This document shows positions 8,159 to 16,376 of a stretch of 43,005 bases of DNA, in pieces. Made by a program: the position numbers and the translations under genes. Below the pieces are notes generated by a model. It did not search any database, was not told where the DNA came from, and was given only the letters and a program-made list of their open reading frames with translations. Origin of the DNA: Rikenellaceae bacterium (GTDB lineage: Bacteria; Bacteroidota; Bacteroidia; Bacteroidales; Rikenellaceae); NCBI GenBank assembly GCA_031256675.1, contig JAIRQC010000133.1, positions 1-43,005 of the forward strand, read 5' to 3'. Within the stretch, counting starts at the first letter, position 1. The number at the start of each line of letters is the position of its first letter.

Positions 8159-9184
8159 TCACCTTATCCCCTGACTGTTAAGAAATCGGTAATAGATGGC
8201 GCTGTTGCGGTTGTGCTCGGCGAGGGTGCGCGAGAAGTTGTGCTGGCCCGAAAAGTCGGGTCGGGCGCAGAAATATAAGTAGTTGTGCTCCTTGTAGTTG
8301 AGAACGGCGTCGATAGCCTGTACAGGGGCCATGCAGATCGGCCCGGGAGGCAGTCCGGCTACCTTGTAGGTGTTGTAGGGCGACTCGACGGCCAGGTGGC
8401 GGTTGAGGATGCGGCGCAGGGTGAAGTCGCCCACGGCGAACTTCACCGTCGGGTCGGCCTGCAACGGCATCCCGATGCGTAACCGGTTGATATACACGCC
8501 GGCAACTACCGACATCTCGGACTGTTTCTTGGTCTCTTCGTAAACGATCGAGGCGAGGGTAGAGGCTTGCACCTCGGTCAAACCAGTGCGTGTGAGCCGG
8601 TTGAGCCGCTCGTCGTTCCAGAATCGGCCATGTTCGCGATACATGCGGTCGAGCGTGCCGCGAACGCCGCTGTTCCAGTATAGTTGATAGGTGTCGGGGA
8701 TGAACATCGCCATGAACGTGGCCGGCGTAAAACCGTAATGGGCTGGCATGGCGTCGCATCGCAGGGCGGCGATAAAGTCGGTCGAGTCGGGTTCGAGCTG
8801 CCGTCCGAGTGCGGCGGCAAGGGCTTCGAACGATCGGATATTATTAAAAGTAACGCGCACAGGGGTCTGCGCGCCGCGTTTGAACATGCGCACGACCCGT
8901 ATGGCGCTCATGCCGCGGGTAAGCCGGTAGGCTCCCGGATGATAGATGTTGTCGAGCGAGAGCAGTGCGGCGGCGGTGCGGACGTCGGCCATGCGACGGA
9001 CCGCGCCGCTCGAACGTAACGAATCGAATATCAGCTGTGTATCGCCGCCCGTGGGGAGGTATACGGTGCAATCGCAGTCGACCGCCCCACGCGCCAGCGC
9101 GAGGTACTGCCACGACGCCGTCGCGCTGCCGACCAGCGCGACGGCAACGATAATAATGATGTTCCTGCGCGAAAAGAGTTTCAT
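8159..9184 (-). CDS. mltG: Endolytic murein transglycosylase MltG (YceG family)
   Basis: The 341-residue product has a basic start, one N-terminal membrane helix (NIIIIVAVALVGSATASWQYL), a LysM-like region, and the YceG catalytic block ASIVYEETKKQSEMSVVAGVYINRLRIGMPLQADPT; a Glu in VYEET should be the catalytic acid. MltG cleaves nascent peptidoglycan glycan strands at the membrane and sets chain length. The frame is open upstream to 9226, but MKLFSRRN at 9184 gives a standard signal anchor and lies 18 bases after a -7 box, so that start is preferred. It is convergent with htpG, with about 80 bp between stops. A weak hairpin (GCTTTGCAAAGC, about 8131-8142) sits there. Confidence 0.93.
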   Translation of the reverse strand: MKLFSRRNIIIIVAVALVGSATASWQYLALARGAVDCDCTVYLPTGGDTQLIFDSLRSSGAVRRMADVRTAAALLSLDNIYHPGAYRLTRGMSAIRVVRMFKRGAQTPVRVTFNNIRSFEALAAALGRQLEPDSTDFIAALRCDAMPAHYGFTPATFMAMFIPDTYQLYWNSGVRGTLDRMYREHGRFWNDERLNRLTRTGLTEVQASTLASIVYEETKKQSEMSVVAGVYINRLRIGMPLQADPTVKFAVGDFTLRRILNRHLAVESPYNTYKVAGLPPGPICMAPVQAIDAVLNYKEHNYLYFCARPDFSGQHNFSRTLAEHNRNSAIYYRFLNSQGIR

Positions 9185-9201
9185 TGCAAAAATTTTTGTC
9201 G

Positions 9202-9209
9202 CAAATATA
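9202..9209 (-). promoter_or_regulatory. mltG -7 box (TATATTTG)
   Basis: Read on the minus strand, TATATTTG matches TAnnTTTG and lies 18 bases before the mltG ATG. A TTG at about 17 bases further upstream could serve as a weak -33. Confidence 0.6.
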
Positions 9210-9830
9210 GATAAAATCGGGCGCAATTCGAGCCTGCCCGATGCATACTGTATTCTATAAAGTTTTGGCTGTTCAAATGTTTTTCGTACATTTTGGTCGT
9301 GATTTTCTCAAATCCGACAAAAATATCTCCAAGTCGCAGATAAAGCGCCCCCATGCGACGGATTCTTGACGAGAAAACCTGACCGGTTGGCTCCTTCAAA
9401 AGCGGCTCGCCTCTTTTGTCATGTACAACATCATATTCTTTCGCAATGCCAACCGGTAAGAATTTGAAAGTTACGGCACAAGGCTCCGAACGTTCAACGT
9501 GCAGCCCCACGAAAGCGGGCGAATCCAATCCTCTTATCTGACCAGGCGCGAGTTGATCCGTCTGCTCGAAACCCGCGCGGTAATTGCTTTGGGACGGCAC
9601 AATGCCTGTTCCCTCTCCCTGTCTGCAATCCTCGAATGGTTCAACGACGAACACGACAATCGCGAATCCGAAGAGATGCGCGACAATCGACTGCCCTGTT
9701 CCCGCTCCGACCGAGGCGCATGGCGGAGCACTGTGTAACGAAGCGGGGCGGGAAAAGCACAAAAAAAGGGCATAATGATTTTGATGAACAAATTCTAATC
9801 GGTTTCTTATGGTAATTCGCCAAAAAAATG
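9210..9830. other. About 620 bp between mltG and the TPR gene, without a supported gene
   Basis: A minus-strand frame stays open from 9864 to 9181 and its middle part (about 9270-9700) has a codon pattern that could be coding, for example KEYDVVHDKRGEPLLKEP. Its only start codons are at the far upstream end, where it would cross the TPR promoter, or late in the frame. Its stop overlaps the mltG ATG (ATGA), which would suit translational coupling, but the mltG -7 box lies inside its end. No family is recognised. It could be a decayed gene; it is not called. Confidence 0.3.
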
Positions 9831-9838
9831 TATTTTTG
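9831..9838 (+). promoter_or_regulatory. -7 box (TATTTTTG) of the TPR gene
   Basis: TATTTTTG fits TAnnTTTG and ends 20 bases before ATG 9858. No convincing -33 TTTG is present. Confidence 0.55.
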
Positions 9839-9857
9839 CCCCCAAATTTCAATAAGA

Positions 9858-10559
9858 ATGGCAAAGAAAGCGACCAATGCCGCTCCGGCGCACGATGCGG
9901 GGGCGGCCATCGAGACGGCGATAAACAAAACCGAACTCTTTTTCGAGAAAAACAGTAAATCGCTCACATACGTGCTGTTGGCGATAATCGTGGCCATCGG
10001 GGGATATTTTGGCTACAAATATCTCTACAACGCCCCGCGGCAGGCCAGGGCCGAGAACATGATCTTCGTCGCCCAGCAGCAGTTCGCCGTCGACTCGTTT
10101 GCGCTGGCGCTGAACGGCGACGGCAACAATGCAGGCTTCCTCGACGTGGTTGCAAAATACGGTTCGACGACAAGCGGCAACATCGCAAAGCATTATGCCG
10201 GCCTGTGTTACCTGCGTTTGGGCGATCTGGACAATGCGCTGAAATACCTCAAACAGTATGCCGCCGTGCCGGGCGTCCCCTCGGCCATGATCAACGCCCA
10301 GAACATCGGTTTGCAAGGCGACGTCTACTCGCAGAAGGGCGACTACAAAAGCGCCGTAGCGCACTACGAGCGCGCCGCAACGGCTGCCGACAACTCATTC
10401 ACAGCGCCTTACTACCTCAAAAAGGCAGGGCTGGCCTACGAAAAGCTGGGCGACGACGCCAAAGCCAAAGCGGCATTCGAACGCATACGCGACAGCTATC
10501 CGTCGAGCATGGAGGCGTACGAAATAGAGAAATATATTGGCGAGGCGTCGCAGATATAA
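9858..10559 (+). CDS. Membrane-anchored tetratricopeptide-repeat protein (YfgM/BamD-like architecture)
   Basis: A 233-residue protein with a cytoplasmic N-terminus, one membrane helix at about residues 36-56 (SLTYVLLAIIVAIGGYFGYKYL) and periplasmic TPR units. Clear TPR signatures are AKHYAGLCYLRLGDLDNALKYL, GDVYSQKGDYKSAVAHYERA and AGLAYEKLGDDAKAKAAFERI. The layout resembles YfgM-type ancillary translocon or envelope proteins, which use TPRs to bind partners. ATG 9858 is preferred over the upstream in-frame ATG at 9828, which lies at the -7 box. ribH follows 180 bp later, separated by a palindromic repeat. The partner is unknown. Confidence 0.85.
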   Translation: MAKKATNAAPAHDAGAAIETAINKTELFFEKNSKSLTYVLLAIIVAIGGYFGYKYLYNAPRQARAENMIFVAQQQFAVDSFALALNGDGNNAGFLDVVAKYGSTTSGNIAKHYAGLCYLRLGDLDNALKYLKQYAAVPGVPSAMINAQNIGLQGDVYSQKGDYKSAVAHYERAATAADNSFTAPYYLKKAGLAYEKLGDDAKAKAAFERIRDSYPSSMEAYEIEKYIGEASQI

Positions 10560-10622
10560 CAGACAGAGAGACAGCGGTTTCAAAAGTTTTGTTTAGTCGT
10601 TGCAGGCGGCTTTGTGCTTTCG

Positions 10623-10686
10623 TCATTGCGAGGGTCGAGATGCAATCGCCTGCTTTCTCGGGATCGTTTCGTTTTGCCTGCAATGA
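10623..10686. repeat. Dispersed palindromic repeat, copy 1 (TCATTGC...GCAATGA)
   Basis: The element begins TCATTGCGAG and ends GCAATGA, with ATGCAATCGCC and GATCGTTTCG inside, so its ends are inverted. It is the same family as copies at 22281, 22445 and 28809 and lies in the TPR-ribH gap, where it may fold in the transcript. Confidence 0.7.
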
Positions 10687-10739
10687 CAAAGAGACGGAAA
10701 ATCCGGTTTTTGAGGCAGTTTCTAATTTACATCTGAAAA

Positions 10740-11261
10740 ATGGCTACGAAAAATCTGTCGGTAGTAGATGAGATATTGCCTTCGGCGCAGGAGATGCGTT
10801 TCGGCATCGCGGTTTCGGAGTGGAACGGCGAGGTGACCGGTGCGTTGCTCGAAGGTGCGGTGCGGGTATTGAAGCGGTGCGGGTGTCTGGATGCAGACAT
10901 CATCGTCAAGCGCGTGCCTGGGGCTTTCGAGCTTCCGCTGGCGGCGCAGTTTTTTGCGGAATACACCGACGTAGACGCCGTGATAGCGCTCGGCTGCGTC
11001 ATCCGCGGAGAGACGCCCCATTTCGACTACGTATGTCAGGGGGCCATGCAGGGCATTACGCAACTGATGATCAACTGGAACATGCCCGTCGCTTTCGGGC
11101 TGCTCACGACCGAGGATTTGCGGCAGGCGATGGATCGCGCAGGGGGTAAACTTGGCAACAAGGGCGAAGAGGCTGCTGCGACGGCCATCAAGATGGTGCG
11201 GTTGCAGATCGACATGGAGAGCAGCTCCGAAAAGCCTGTTACCTCCAAAAGGCCGTCGTAG
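10740..11261 (+). CDS. ribH: 6,7-dimethyl-8-ribityllumazine synthase
   Basis: Condenses 5-amino-6-ribitylamino-uracil with 3,4-dihydroxy-2-butanone 4-phosphate in riboflavin biosynthesis. The 173-residue protein has the family strands and loops in order: [21 protein letters not shown], the active-site entry [32 protein letters not shown] (containing the catalytic His that follows GETPH) and [20 protein letters not shown]. Lumazine synthase usually builds 60-mer or smaller shells. The C-terminal tail [13 protein letters not shown] is disordered and slightly longer than usual. The start ATG 10740 is unambiguous. No FMN riboswitch was seen upstream, and other rib genes are not in the window. Confidence 0.97.
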   Translation: MATKNLSVVDEILPSAQEMRFGIAVSEWNGEVTGALLEGAVRVLKRCGCLDADIIVKRVPGAFELPLAAQFFAEYTDVDAVIALGCVIRGETPHFDYVCQGAMQGITQLMINWNMPVAFGLLTTEDLRQAMDRAGGKLGNKGEEAAATAIKMVRLQIDMESSSEKPVTSKRPS

Positions 11262-11282
11262 TAAGGTTGGGGGCAACGCGGC

Positions 11283-11498
11283 ATGGGCAGAAAGCGGGAT
11301 AAAAAGATGGGCGGTCCGCTAATGGATGAGAGCAGGAGTGATTTGCAGATGTTGAGCCCGTTACAACGGCTCTCGTATGAGAGAGGTATAACGGATATGG
11401 AGAGGAACACAATTGTCTATGTGCTGATTATGCTTTCTCCTGTCGTACTGATGTTTATATTGTTTCTGATTTTTAAGTTAATTGAATTTTTCTTGTAG
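11283..11498 (+). CDS. Small single-pass membrane protein of unknown function
   Basis: A 71-residue frame: a basic, hydrophilic N-terminal half (MGRKRDKKMGG) and one strongly hydrophobic C-terminal helix at about residues 44-70 (NTIVYVLIMLSPVVLMFILFLIFKLI). It begins 21 bp after ribH on the same strand, and its TAG stop directly precedes a rho-independent terminator, which supports it as the last gene of the ribH transcript. I do not recognise a family. It would be inserted with the C-terminus in the membrane, like a tail-anchored protein. Confidence 0.6.
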   Translation: MGRKRDKKMGGPLMDESRSDLQMLSPLQRLSYERGITDMERNTIVYVLIMLSPVVLMFILFLIFKLIEFFL

Positions 11499-11525
11499 AG
11501 GTCGCCCGTCGGAGGCGGCCTTTTT
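11499..11525 (+). terminator. Rho-independent terminator after ribH and the small membrane protein
   Basis: Stem AGGTCGCC / GGCGGCCT (one G-T pair), a loop of seven bases, then TTTTT. It starts one base after the TAG stop of the 71-residue gene. Confidence 0.85.
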
Positions 11526-11939
11526 AGATGCCATGCATAGGGTTTGCTTAAATTTCAGTCAGGTCTGCCTGGCAATTGATTATTTATTGCATCTTTATGA
11601 CTGTCGTCCCTGTACAAGGAAACATGATTGAGGGTCAGGAGAGAATATTAACAATAATCGGCGAGAAACGCAAGCGCAGTTACGATACGAAATTGACGCC
11701 GTATTTTTACCTTTTATAGACTATACTATCATTCTATTTTCTAAGTCGGGAGCTGGGCTATTGTTTTAGCAATGGGTAAAACCCATGAGTGGCAGGAATA
11801 AATTTCTCCGACCCTTTTTGTTTTGTGCAGGTGCGCTGCTTTCTCATTTATTTTAAGATAAATATATTTATTCTTACCGTTTTATTTATGTGCCTTTAAT
11901 CTTATTAAATAAGTACACAATAACTTAATATAGTTAAAT
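11526..11939. other. AT-rich gene-free stretch before the IS1595 remnant
   Basis: No gene can be supported. A 32-codon frame starts MIEGQERILTIIG at about 11623, and there is a short perfect hairpin ATGGGT-AAA-ACCCAT at 11772-11786. The composition matches the adjacent IS remnant more than the core genes, so it may be older mobile debris. Confidence 0.5.
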
Positions 11940-12611
11940 GGAACTTTTCTGAGGTTTTTGTGCAAAGTTAAGTAAGTGTTTTTGTCATGGTAGTTGTGCT
12001 AAAACTCGCATTCTTTTATGTAGAGGCAGAACTTATGCTTATGTACACCACGGAACTTTTTGCACATTCCACGGAAGTTTTCTATGTCGGATGTGGTTGT
12101 TTGATTGACGCCATATTTTGCCCTCAAATGCCTTGTATAACCATAGTGTCGGTGTACACCAAGCATGAACTTTGATAATGGATGCAACTTGCTCGTCGAA
12201 CAGTTTCTAACAATTTGCATATACACTTTGTCTCCGCATTTCAACCTCTCGAAAACAAGCATCTTGTCTCTGACTACGCGGCCACGGATCTCACGCACTT
12301 GATGAGTGCCGAAATAGCTCTCATCCAATTCAACCTCGCCATTCTATTTTCGAATGGGCTCTCGGCTTCGCAAATCTCGGCGATCCGTTGGCGAAGTTTA
12401 GTGTAAATGTTGTTTATTGTCACTCTATTCAGGCCTGTAAATTCAGCCGCTTTTCGGACTTTCACATTCAAACAAAACAGCCGCAAAACTGGCCTAAATT
12501 TCGACTCGGAAATTTTCGTACGAAAAAACACTTAACTATTCACTGTATAAAAACTAATCAAGCAATGATACACATTACTTAACTAATATTGAACCTGAAA
12601 ATCATAGTTCC
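11940..12611 (-). mobile_element. IS1595-family insertion sequence, internally deleted
   Basis: The transposase relic inside is of the ISXO2-like/IS1595 type. The ends are imperfect inverted repeats: from the left edge GGAACT, an AGGTT block, then AGTTAAGTAAGTGT; the right edge read in reverse gives GGAACT, CAGGTT, then AGTTAAGTAATGTGT. The element is about 670 bp, shorter than the roughly 1 kb usual for the family, because part of the transposase is missing. No clean 8-bp target duplication is visible on either side. Confidence 0.75.
11999..12531 (-). pseudogene. IS1595-family (ISXO2-like) transposase, frameshifted and deleted
   Basis: The N-terminal part lies in the frame ending near 12274 (FRTKISESKFRPVLRLF, then VRKAAEFTGLNRVTINNIY, a helix-turn-helix). 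After ESPFEN the sequence shifts frame into ELDESYFGTHQVREIRGRV, where DESYFG carries the first acidic residue of the DDE/DDN-type catalytic domain. After NCSTSKLHPLSK the expected middle segment is lost or scrambled, and the C-terminus resumes as DIENFRGMCKKFRG and YIKECEF, matching the family's IENFWGY and YLKECEF blocks. At least one frameshift and one internal deletion make it inactive. Confidence 0.82.
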
Positions 12612-12719
12612 ATTCTTATAAACAAATTTACGAGAGAATTCGCCATCTCGTTCTGTCTTGACAGCGGCGAGATCAACTGGGTTAAATTGATCAAATATAA
12701 CTCATCCAAACAGCAATTT

Positions 12720-13367
12720 TTACAGAAGCGCCAATATCTCCTCTGTCCGGTCGACGATCGTTCCGGCGGCAGAGGCTTCCAATTCCTCGCGCGGACGGAA
12801 ACCCCACGTTACCCCGACCGGATCGACCCCTGCAGCGGCTGCGGTGGCCATATCAACTCCCGAATCGCCGACATAAAGCGTCTGAGCAGGAGAAACGCCC
12901 GCCAAATCCATAATCTCCAGTACAACAGCCGGATCGGGCTTTGCCGGCACACCCTCGCGCTGCCCGAAAACCGCCACAAAATCCGTAGTCGGAAAAAAAT
13001 GACCGATGATCTTCTCCGTCGCTGCGTGATACTTGTTGGAGGCCACCGCCATCATCACCCCGCGAGCCTGCAAGCCGCCAAGCAACTGTACGATACCCTC
13101 GTAAGGCCGGCTGCGGTCGGTGTTGTGCCGGTCGTAATGGGGCAGAAAGGCTGCCTTGACCAGCCGGACATTCTCCGCACACCGCTCCGAGGGAGGCATG
13201 GCGCGCTCTATCAGACGGTCTACGCCGCTGCCTACCAGATATTTATACTCCTCGACACTGTGACATGGATAGCCGCATTGCGCCAGAGCGTGGTTGACGC
13301 TCACGGCCAGATCGGCTATCGTGTCGACAAGCGTGCCGTCGAGGTCGAATATAACAAGTCGCTTCAT
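12720..13367 (-). CDS. gph: HAD-superfamily phosphatase, phosphoglycolate-phosphatase-like
   Basis: A 215-residue HAD hydrolase. Motif I is FDLDGTLVDT (nucleophile Asp8), motif II is MAVASNK near residue 108, motif III includes AKPDPAVVLE, and motif IV is YVGDSGVDMATAAAAG. The helical cap after motif I (VNHALAQCGYP ...) is of the C1 type found in phosphoglycolate phosphatases. Gph removes 2-phosphoglycolate formed during DNA-end repair, but C1 HAD enzymes vary in substrate, so the gene symbol is tentative. It is the last of three minus-strand genes but is separated from the MORN gene by a terminator. Confidence 0.85.
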   Translation of the reverse strand: MKRLVIFDLDGTLVDTIADLAVSVNHALAQCGYPCHSVEEYKYLVGSGVDRLIERAMPPSERCAENVRLVKAAFLPHYDRHNTDRSRPYEGIVQLLGGLQARGVMMAVASNKYHAATEKIIGHFFPTTDFVAVFGQREGVPAKPDPAVVLEIMDLAGVSPAQTLYVGDSGVDMATAAAAGVDPVGVTWGFRPREELEASAAGTIVDRTEEILALL

Positions 13368-13379
13368 AACAATACATAA

Positions 13380-13407
13380 AACCCACCGTCGGGCTCAACG
13401 GTGGGTT
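13380..13407 (-). terminator. Terminator between the MORN gene and the HAD gene
   Basis: A perfect 10-bp stem, AACCCACCGT / ACGGTGGGTT, with an 8-base loop. Read on the minus strand it ends in a T-rich run (the complement of AAAA at 13378-13381), so it terminates the MORN transcript. Confidence 0.85.
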
Positions 13408-13425
13408 ATCGTAAAACCGCAACGG

Positions 13426-14136
13426 TCAGGGATTGTCTACTTCGAGGCGGTTGCCGTTGGCGTAGATGAACAGCCCCTTGCCGGAGAACTGGTCGTTGCG
13501 GAAGCCTCCCTCGTACCTGTCGCCGTTGGCCCACGTGAAGACGCCCTGCCCCTCCTTGCGTCCGTCGACGAAATCGCCTTCGTAACGGTCGCCGGTTGCA
13601 AAGGTGAATATGCCCTTGCCGGTCGAACGGTCGTTGAGGAAGTCGCCCTCGTATTTGTCGCCCGTGGCGAGGGTCATGGCGCCCTTGCCGGTGCGCATAT
13701 CGTTCACGAAATCACCCTCGTAACGGTTGCCGTTGGCGAAGGTAAAGACCCCTTTGCCGCTCTTGCGTCCAGCTGCGAAACTGCCGACATACTTGTCGCC
13801 GCCCGCCCACGTGTAGGTGCCGAGGCCGTCGAAGAGGTCATTCTTGTAGGGGCCCTCGTACTTGTCGCCGTTGCCCCATGTGTAAACTCCGTTGCCCTCT
13901 TTTTTGCCGTCGAGGAAGCCTCCGACATACTTGTCGCCGTTGGCCCAGGAGAAAGTAACGATGGCGATCTTCTTGACCGTATCGGCCGGAGTGGGGGCAG
14001 GGGTTGCCACAGGCATCGTCGGCGGGGCCGCCGTTACCGCCGGGGCAGGAGCAGGCGCCGGAGCAGTTTCCTGGTCTTGTGCTACGGCCGTCACCGTCAT
14101 GGCGGCCATCGCAGCAAGGGTCATCAATCGTTTCAT
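13426..14136 (-). CDS. Secreted MORN-repeat protein
   Basis: A 236-residue protein with a signal peptide (MKRLMTLAAMAAMTVTAVAQ), a Pro/Ala-rich linker at about 22-52 (APAPAPAPAV) and seven MORN repeats of exactly 23 residues (about 67-228). Each has the form Y-x-G-x-F-x(4)-x-x-G-x-G-x-x-T-x-x-x-G-D, as in RYEGDFVDGRKEGQGVFTW. MORN repeats form beta-hairpin stacks and often organise membranes or partners; the role of bacterial secreted versions is not established. The DNA repeats at 69-bp spacing, so copy number may vary between strains. It starts 3 bp after the upstream membrane-protein gene ends, so the two are probably co-transcribed. Confidence 0.9.
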   Translation of the reverse strand: MKRLMTLAAMAAMTVTAVAQDQETAPAPAPAPAVTAAPPTMPVATPAPTPADTVKKIAIVTFSWANGDKYVGGFLDGKKEGNGVYTWGNGDKYEGPYKNDLFDGLGTYTWAGGDKYVGSFAAGRKSGKGVFTFANGNRYEGDFVNDMRTGKGAMTLATGDKYEGDFLNDRSTGKGIFTFATGDRYEGDFVDGRKEGQGVFTWANGDRYEGGFRNDQFSGKGLFIYANGNRLEVDNP

Positions 14137-14139
14137 AAT

Positions 14140-14619
14140 CTATCTGTTAGTTATATTCGTGCAGTTTTCGTTCATTATTGTTTCGAATGCGGCGAACTCG
14201 CTGGCCGAGGCGAACCGATCCTCGCGGAACGTATAACGGTCGTTGTTCACGGTGTAAATTATCAACTGCCGTCCATCGTCCTCGTCCTTCTTGTGCCGCA
14301 ACTGCTTTACGTCGGCGAAAGCGACCCTGAGCTTGTCTGCGCCGCCTTGGGGGAAGGCGAGGCCTGTCTGGTCGACCTCGATCGGGTTGGGATTTTTGGC
14401 CGACACACGGGCGCGGCCCCACTTGTTTGCGGCATACGCAATGGAGACTAACGCACAGGCGCTGAACACATAAACGCTGTTTGGGTAGTCAAGGAACTGC
14501 AACGTCCGAAAGCCGACGCCATAATGAAAAATCTGAGACAAAACTGCCAAAATGGCAAACGAGATGGCGGGCCAGCAGCAGCCGAACGTGAATTTCTCCC
14601 GATAGACAAAGGTCTTCAT
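14140..14619 (-). CDS. Two-helix membrane protein with a PH-like C-terminal domain, unknown function
   Basis: A 159-residue protein. Two hydrophobic segments at about 12-32 (FGCCWPAISFAILAVLSQIF) and 47-66 (NSVYVFSACALVSIAYAANK) are followed by a soluble part with alternating strands: NPIEVDQTGLAF, KLRVAFADVKQLRHKK, RQLIIYTVNNDRYTF and a closing helix ASEFAAFETIMNEN. That order resembles bacterial PH-like domains, though no named family is recognised. A good promoter lies upstream, and the MORN gene follows 3 bp after its stop, suggesting a shared envelope function. Confidence 0.75.
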   Translation of the reverse strand: MKTFVYREKFTFGCCWPAISFAILAVLSQIFHYGVGFRTLQFLDYPNSVYVFSACALVSIAYAANKWGRARVSAKNPNPIEVDQTGLAFPQGGADKLRVAFADVKQLRHKKDEDDGRQLIIYTVNNDRYTFREDRFASASEFAAFETIMNENCTNITNR

Positions 14620-14642
14620 TATTGTTGTTAAACTTTAATTTA

Positions 14643-14670
14643 CAAATGTAAGCGATTTTCCCGACGCAAA
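14643..14670 (-). promoter_or_regulatory. Promoter of the membrane-protein/MORN operon
   Basis: On the minus strand TTTG (14667-14670) and TACATTTG (14643-14650) are 20 bp apart start to start, an almost ideal Bacteroidetes promoter. The ATG lies 24 bases after the -7 box. Confidence 0.75.
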
Positions 14671-14814
14671 CAAAATAAAAATTAAAAATATGCACATTGC
14701 CCGCCCGATCGAACGATTTTCAACAACTTTTTGCCCCGGTCAGATTGCCCGCCCACACTTTTGTTCTCGGACGTTTTTCATGATATGATTTTTGCGAATA
14801 TATTAAAGTTTATA

Positions 14815-14822
14815 TACATTTG
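14815..14822 (+). promoter_or_regulatory. -7 box (TACATTTG) of the GH109-like gene
   Basis: TACATTTG fits TAnnTTTG; TTTG at 14791-14794 is 24 bp upstream, slightly far for a -33. The leader to ATG 14892 would be about 65 bases. Confidence 0.55.
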
Positions 14823-14891
14823 TAACCTGTGCAACCGCCCTCGCGCGCGATCAGCAGCGTCCGGACATCAATGCTAAAAACATATTTAATC

Positions 14892-16283
14892 ATGAAAAAA
14901 GTTTCGGTATTTTTTGCAGTTTGCCTGCTGTTTGGCTGCGGGCGACAGGAGATCATTTCGACGCCGACGCCGGAGCGTGCGGCGGGGCAGGGCGACGTAT
15001 TGCAGCTGGCGTGCGAGCCGATACCGGTCGTGCGGATCGGTTTCGTGGGGCTGGGCATGAGGGGCAAGTCTGCCGTGAGGCGCATGATGTCCATCGACAG
15101 CGTCGAGATAAAGGCTGTTTGCGACCTGGAGCAGCACAATCTCGACGAGGTGCAGGATATTCTTGTCGGGGGCAACCTGCCGAAAGCCGCCGAGTACACC
15201 GGCGAGAACGGGTGGCGGGAGTTGTGCGGCAGGGACGACCTCGACCTCGTATACGTCTGCACCGACTGGCTGTCGCACACGCCGATAGCCGTTTATGCAA
15301 TGCAGCACGGCAAGCATGTGGCGACAGAGGTACCGGCGGCAACCACCGTCGACGAGTGCTGGCAGCTGGTAGAGGCTGCCGAAAAAAACCGCCGCCACTG
15401 CATGATGCTCGAAAACTGCTGTTACGACCGCTTCGAGCTGGCCACGCTCAACATGGCCCAGCAGGGGCTCTTCGGCGAGATAGTTCATGTCGAGGGGGCC
15501 TACATTCACGATCTGCGCTCGCTCAGCGCCAACGACCGCCTGTCGGAGGGCAGCGCGGTCGGCGACAAACCCCGCATCACCGGCTACTGGAACAACTGGC
15601 GGCTGAAATACAATGCCGCCCACACCGGCAATCCCTACCCCACGCACGGCCTGGGCCCTGTCTGCCAGATACTTGATATTCACCGTGGCGACCGGATGGA
15701 TTACCTCGTTTCCGTGTCGTCGGGCCAGTTCGGCATAACCGAATATATGCGGGAGCGGTTCGGCGAGGGTTCGCCGCAGGCAGGGCAGGATTACGCGCTG
15801 GGGGACATGAACGTGACGATGATCCGGACGCATCGGGGCAAAACCATCATGGTACAGCACAACGTCACCTCTCCCCGTCCTTACAGCCGCATCCATATGG
15901 TGAGCGGTACGAAGGGTTTCGCGCAGAAGTGGCCCGTCAGACAGATGGCCTTCGAGCCGAACGGGCACGAAACGCTGTCGCAGCCCGCGATGGACTCGCT
16001 GCTGGCGGCATACGACCACCGTTTCTATAAAATTGCGGGCGAGCAGGCCGGCAGGTTGGGCGCGATAGCCCACGGCGGTATGGATTACATTATGGATTAC
16101 AGGCTGATATACTGTCTGCGGCGCGGGCTGCCCCTCGACGAGGATGTATACGACGCGGCCGAGTGGTCTTCGCTGGTGGAGTTGACGGAAATATCGGCAG
16201 TGAACCACGGCGCGCCGGTCGAAATACCCGATTTCACCCGCGGGGCGTGGAACAAACTCAAAGGATTCAAATTCGCAGAGTAA
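14892..16283 (+). CDS. GH109-like NAD-dependent glycosidase lipoprotein (alpha-N-acetylgalactosaminidase type)
   Basis: The 463-residue product begins with a lipoprotein signal (MKKVSVFFAVCLLFGC, lipobox LFGC). It has the Gfo/Idh/MocA Rossmann motif RIGFVGLGMRGKSAV, then YVCTDWLSHTPIAVYAMQHGKHVATEVPAA, a block typical of GH109 enzymes. NPYPTHGLGPVCQILDIHRGD carries the catalytic-site His region, and TSPRPYSRIHMVSGTKGFAQKWP follows. GH109 enzymes remove alpha-GalNAc, for instance from blood-group A or mucin glycans, by an NAD-dependent redox mechanism. A surface or periplasmic location is expected. ATG 14892 is used because the frame upstream lacks a signal peptide. The downstream GH2 gene is compatible with mucin-glycan breakdown; the exact substrate is inferred. 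Confidence 0.88.
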   Translation: MKKVSVFFAVCLLFGCGRQEIISTPTPERAAGQGDVLQLACEPIPVVRIGFVGLGMRGKSAVRRMMSIDSVEIKAVCDLEQHNLDEVQDILVGGNLPKAAEYTGENGWRELCGRDDLDLVYVCTDWLSHTPIAVYAMQHGKHVATEVPAATTVDECWQLVEAAEKNRRHCMMLENCCYDRFELATLNMAQQGLFGEIVHVEGAYIHDLRSLSANDRLSEGSAVGDKPRITGYWNNWRLKYNAAHTGNPYPTHGLGPVCQILDIHRGDRMDYLVSVSSGQFGITEYMRERFGEGSPQAGQDYALGDMNVTMIRTHRGKTIMVQHNVTSPRPYSRIHMVSGTKGFAQKWPVRQMAFEPNGHETLSQPAMDSLLAAYDHRFYKIAGEQAGRLGAIAHGGMDYIMDYRLIYCLRRGLPLDEDVYDAAEWSSLVELTEISAVNHGAPVEIPDFTRGAWNKLKGFKFAE

Positions 16284-16309
16284 GAATGTCGTTGCAGGCC
16301 CTTTTCCGC

Positions 16310-16339
16310 CATTGCGAGGCGTAGCAATATGAAACGCCG
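16310..16339. repeat. Half copy of the dispersed palindromic repeat
   Basis: CATTGCGAGGCGTAGCAAT resembles the left half of the TCATTGCGA(A/G)...AGCAATCC element. It lies 27 bp after the GH109 stop; the right half is not recognisable. Confidence 0.45.
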
Positions 16340-16376
16340 TATCTTTGTGTGTCGGTCGCACGGAATAATAAATTAA

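Noticed and set aside
9181-9864. 227-codon minus-strand frame between mltG and the TPR gene
   Set aside because: Codon pattern is partly coding-like, but there is no sensible start, it overlaps the TPR promoter and the mltG -7 box, and no family is recognised. Left as an unsupported gap.
11920-12625. Target-site duplication for the IS1595 element
   Set aside because: The 8-9 bases outside either end do not match in any of the alignments tried.
13294-14451. 385-codon plus-strand frame across the MORN and HAD genes
   Set aside because: Antisense of two recognisable genes; its repeated EV/LVAVG pattern is a reflection of the MORN repeats.
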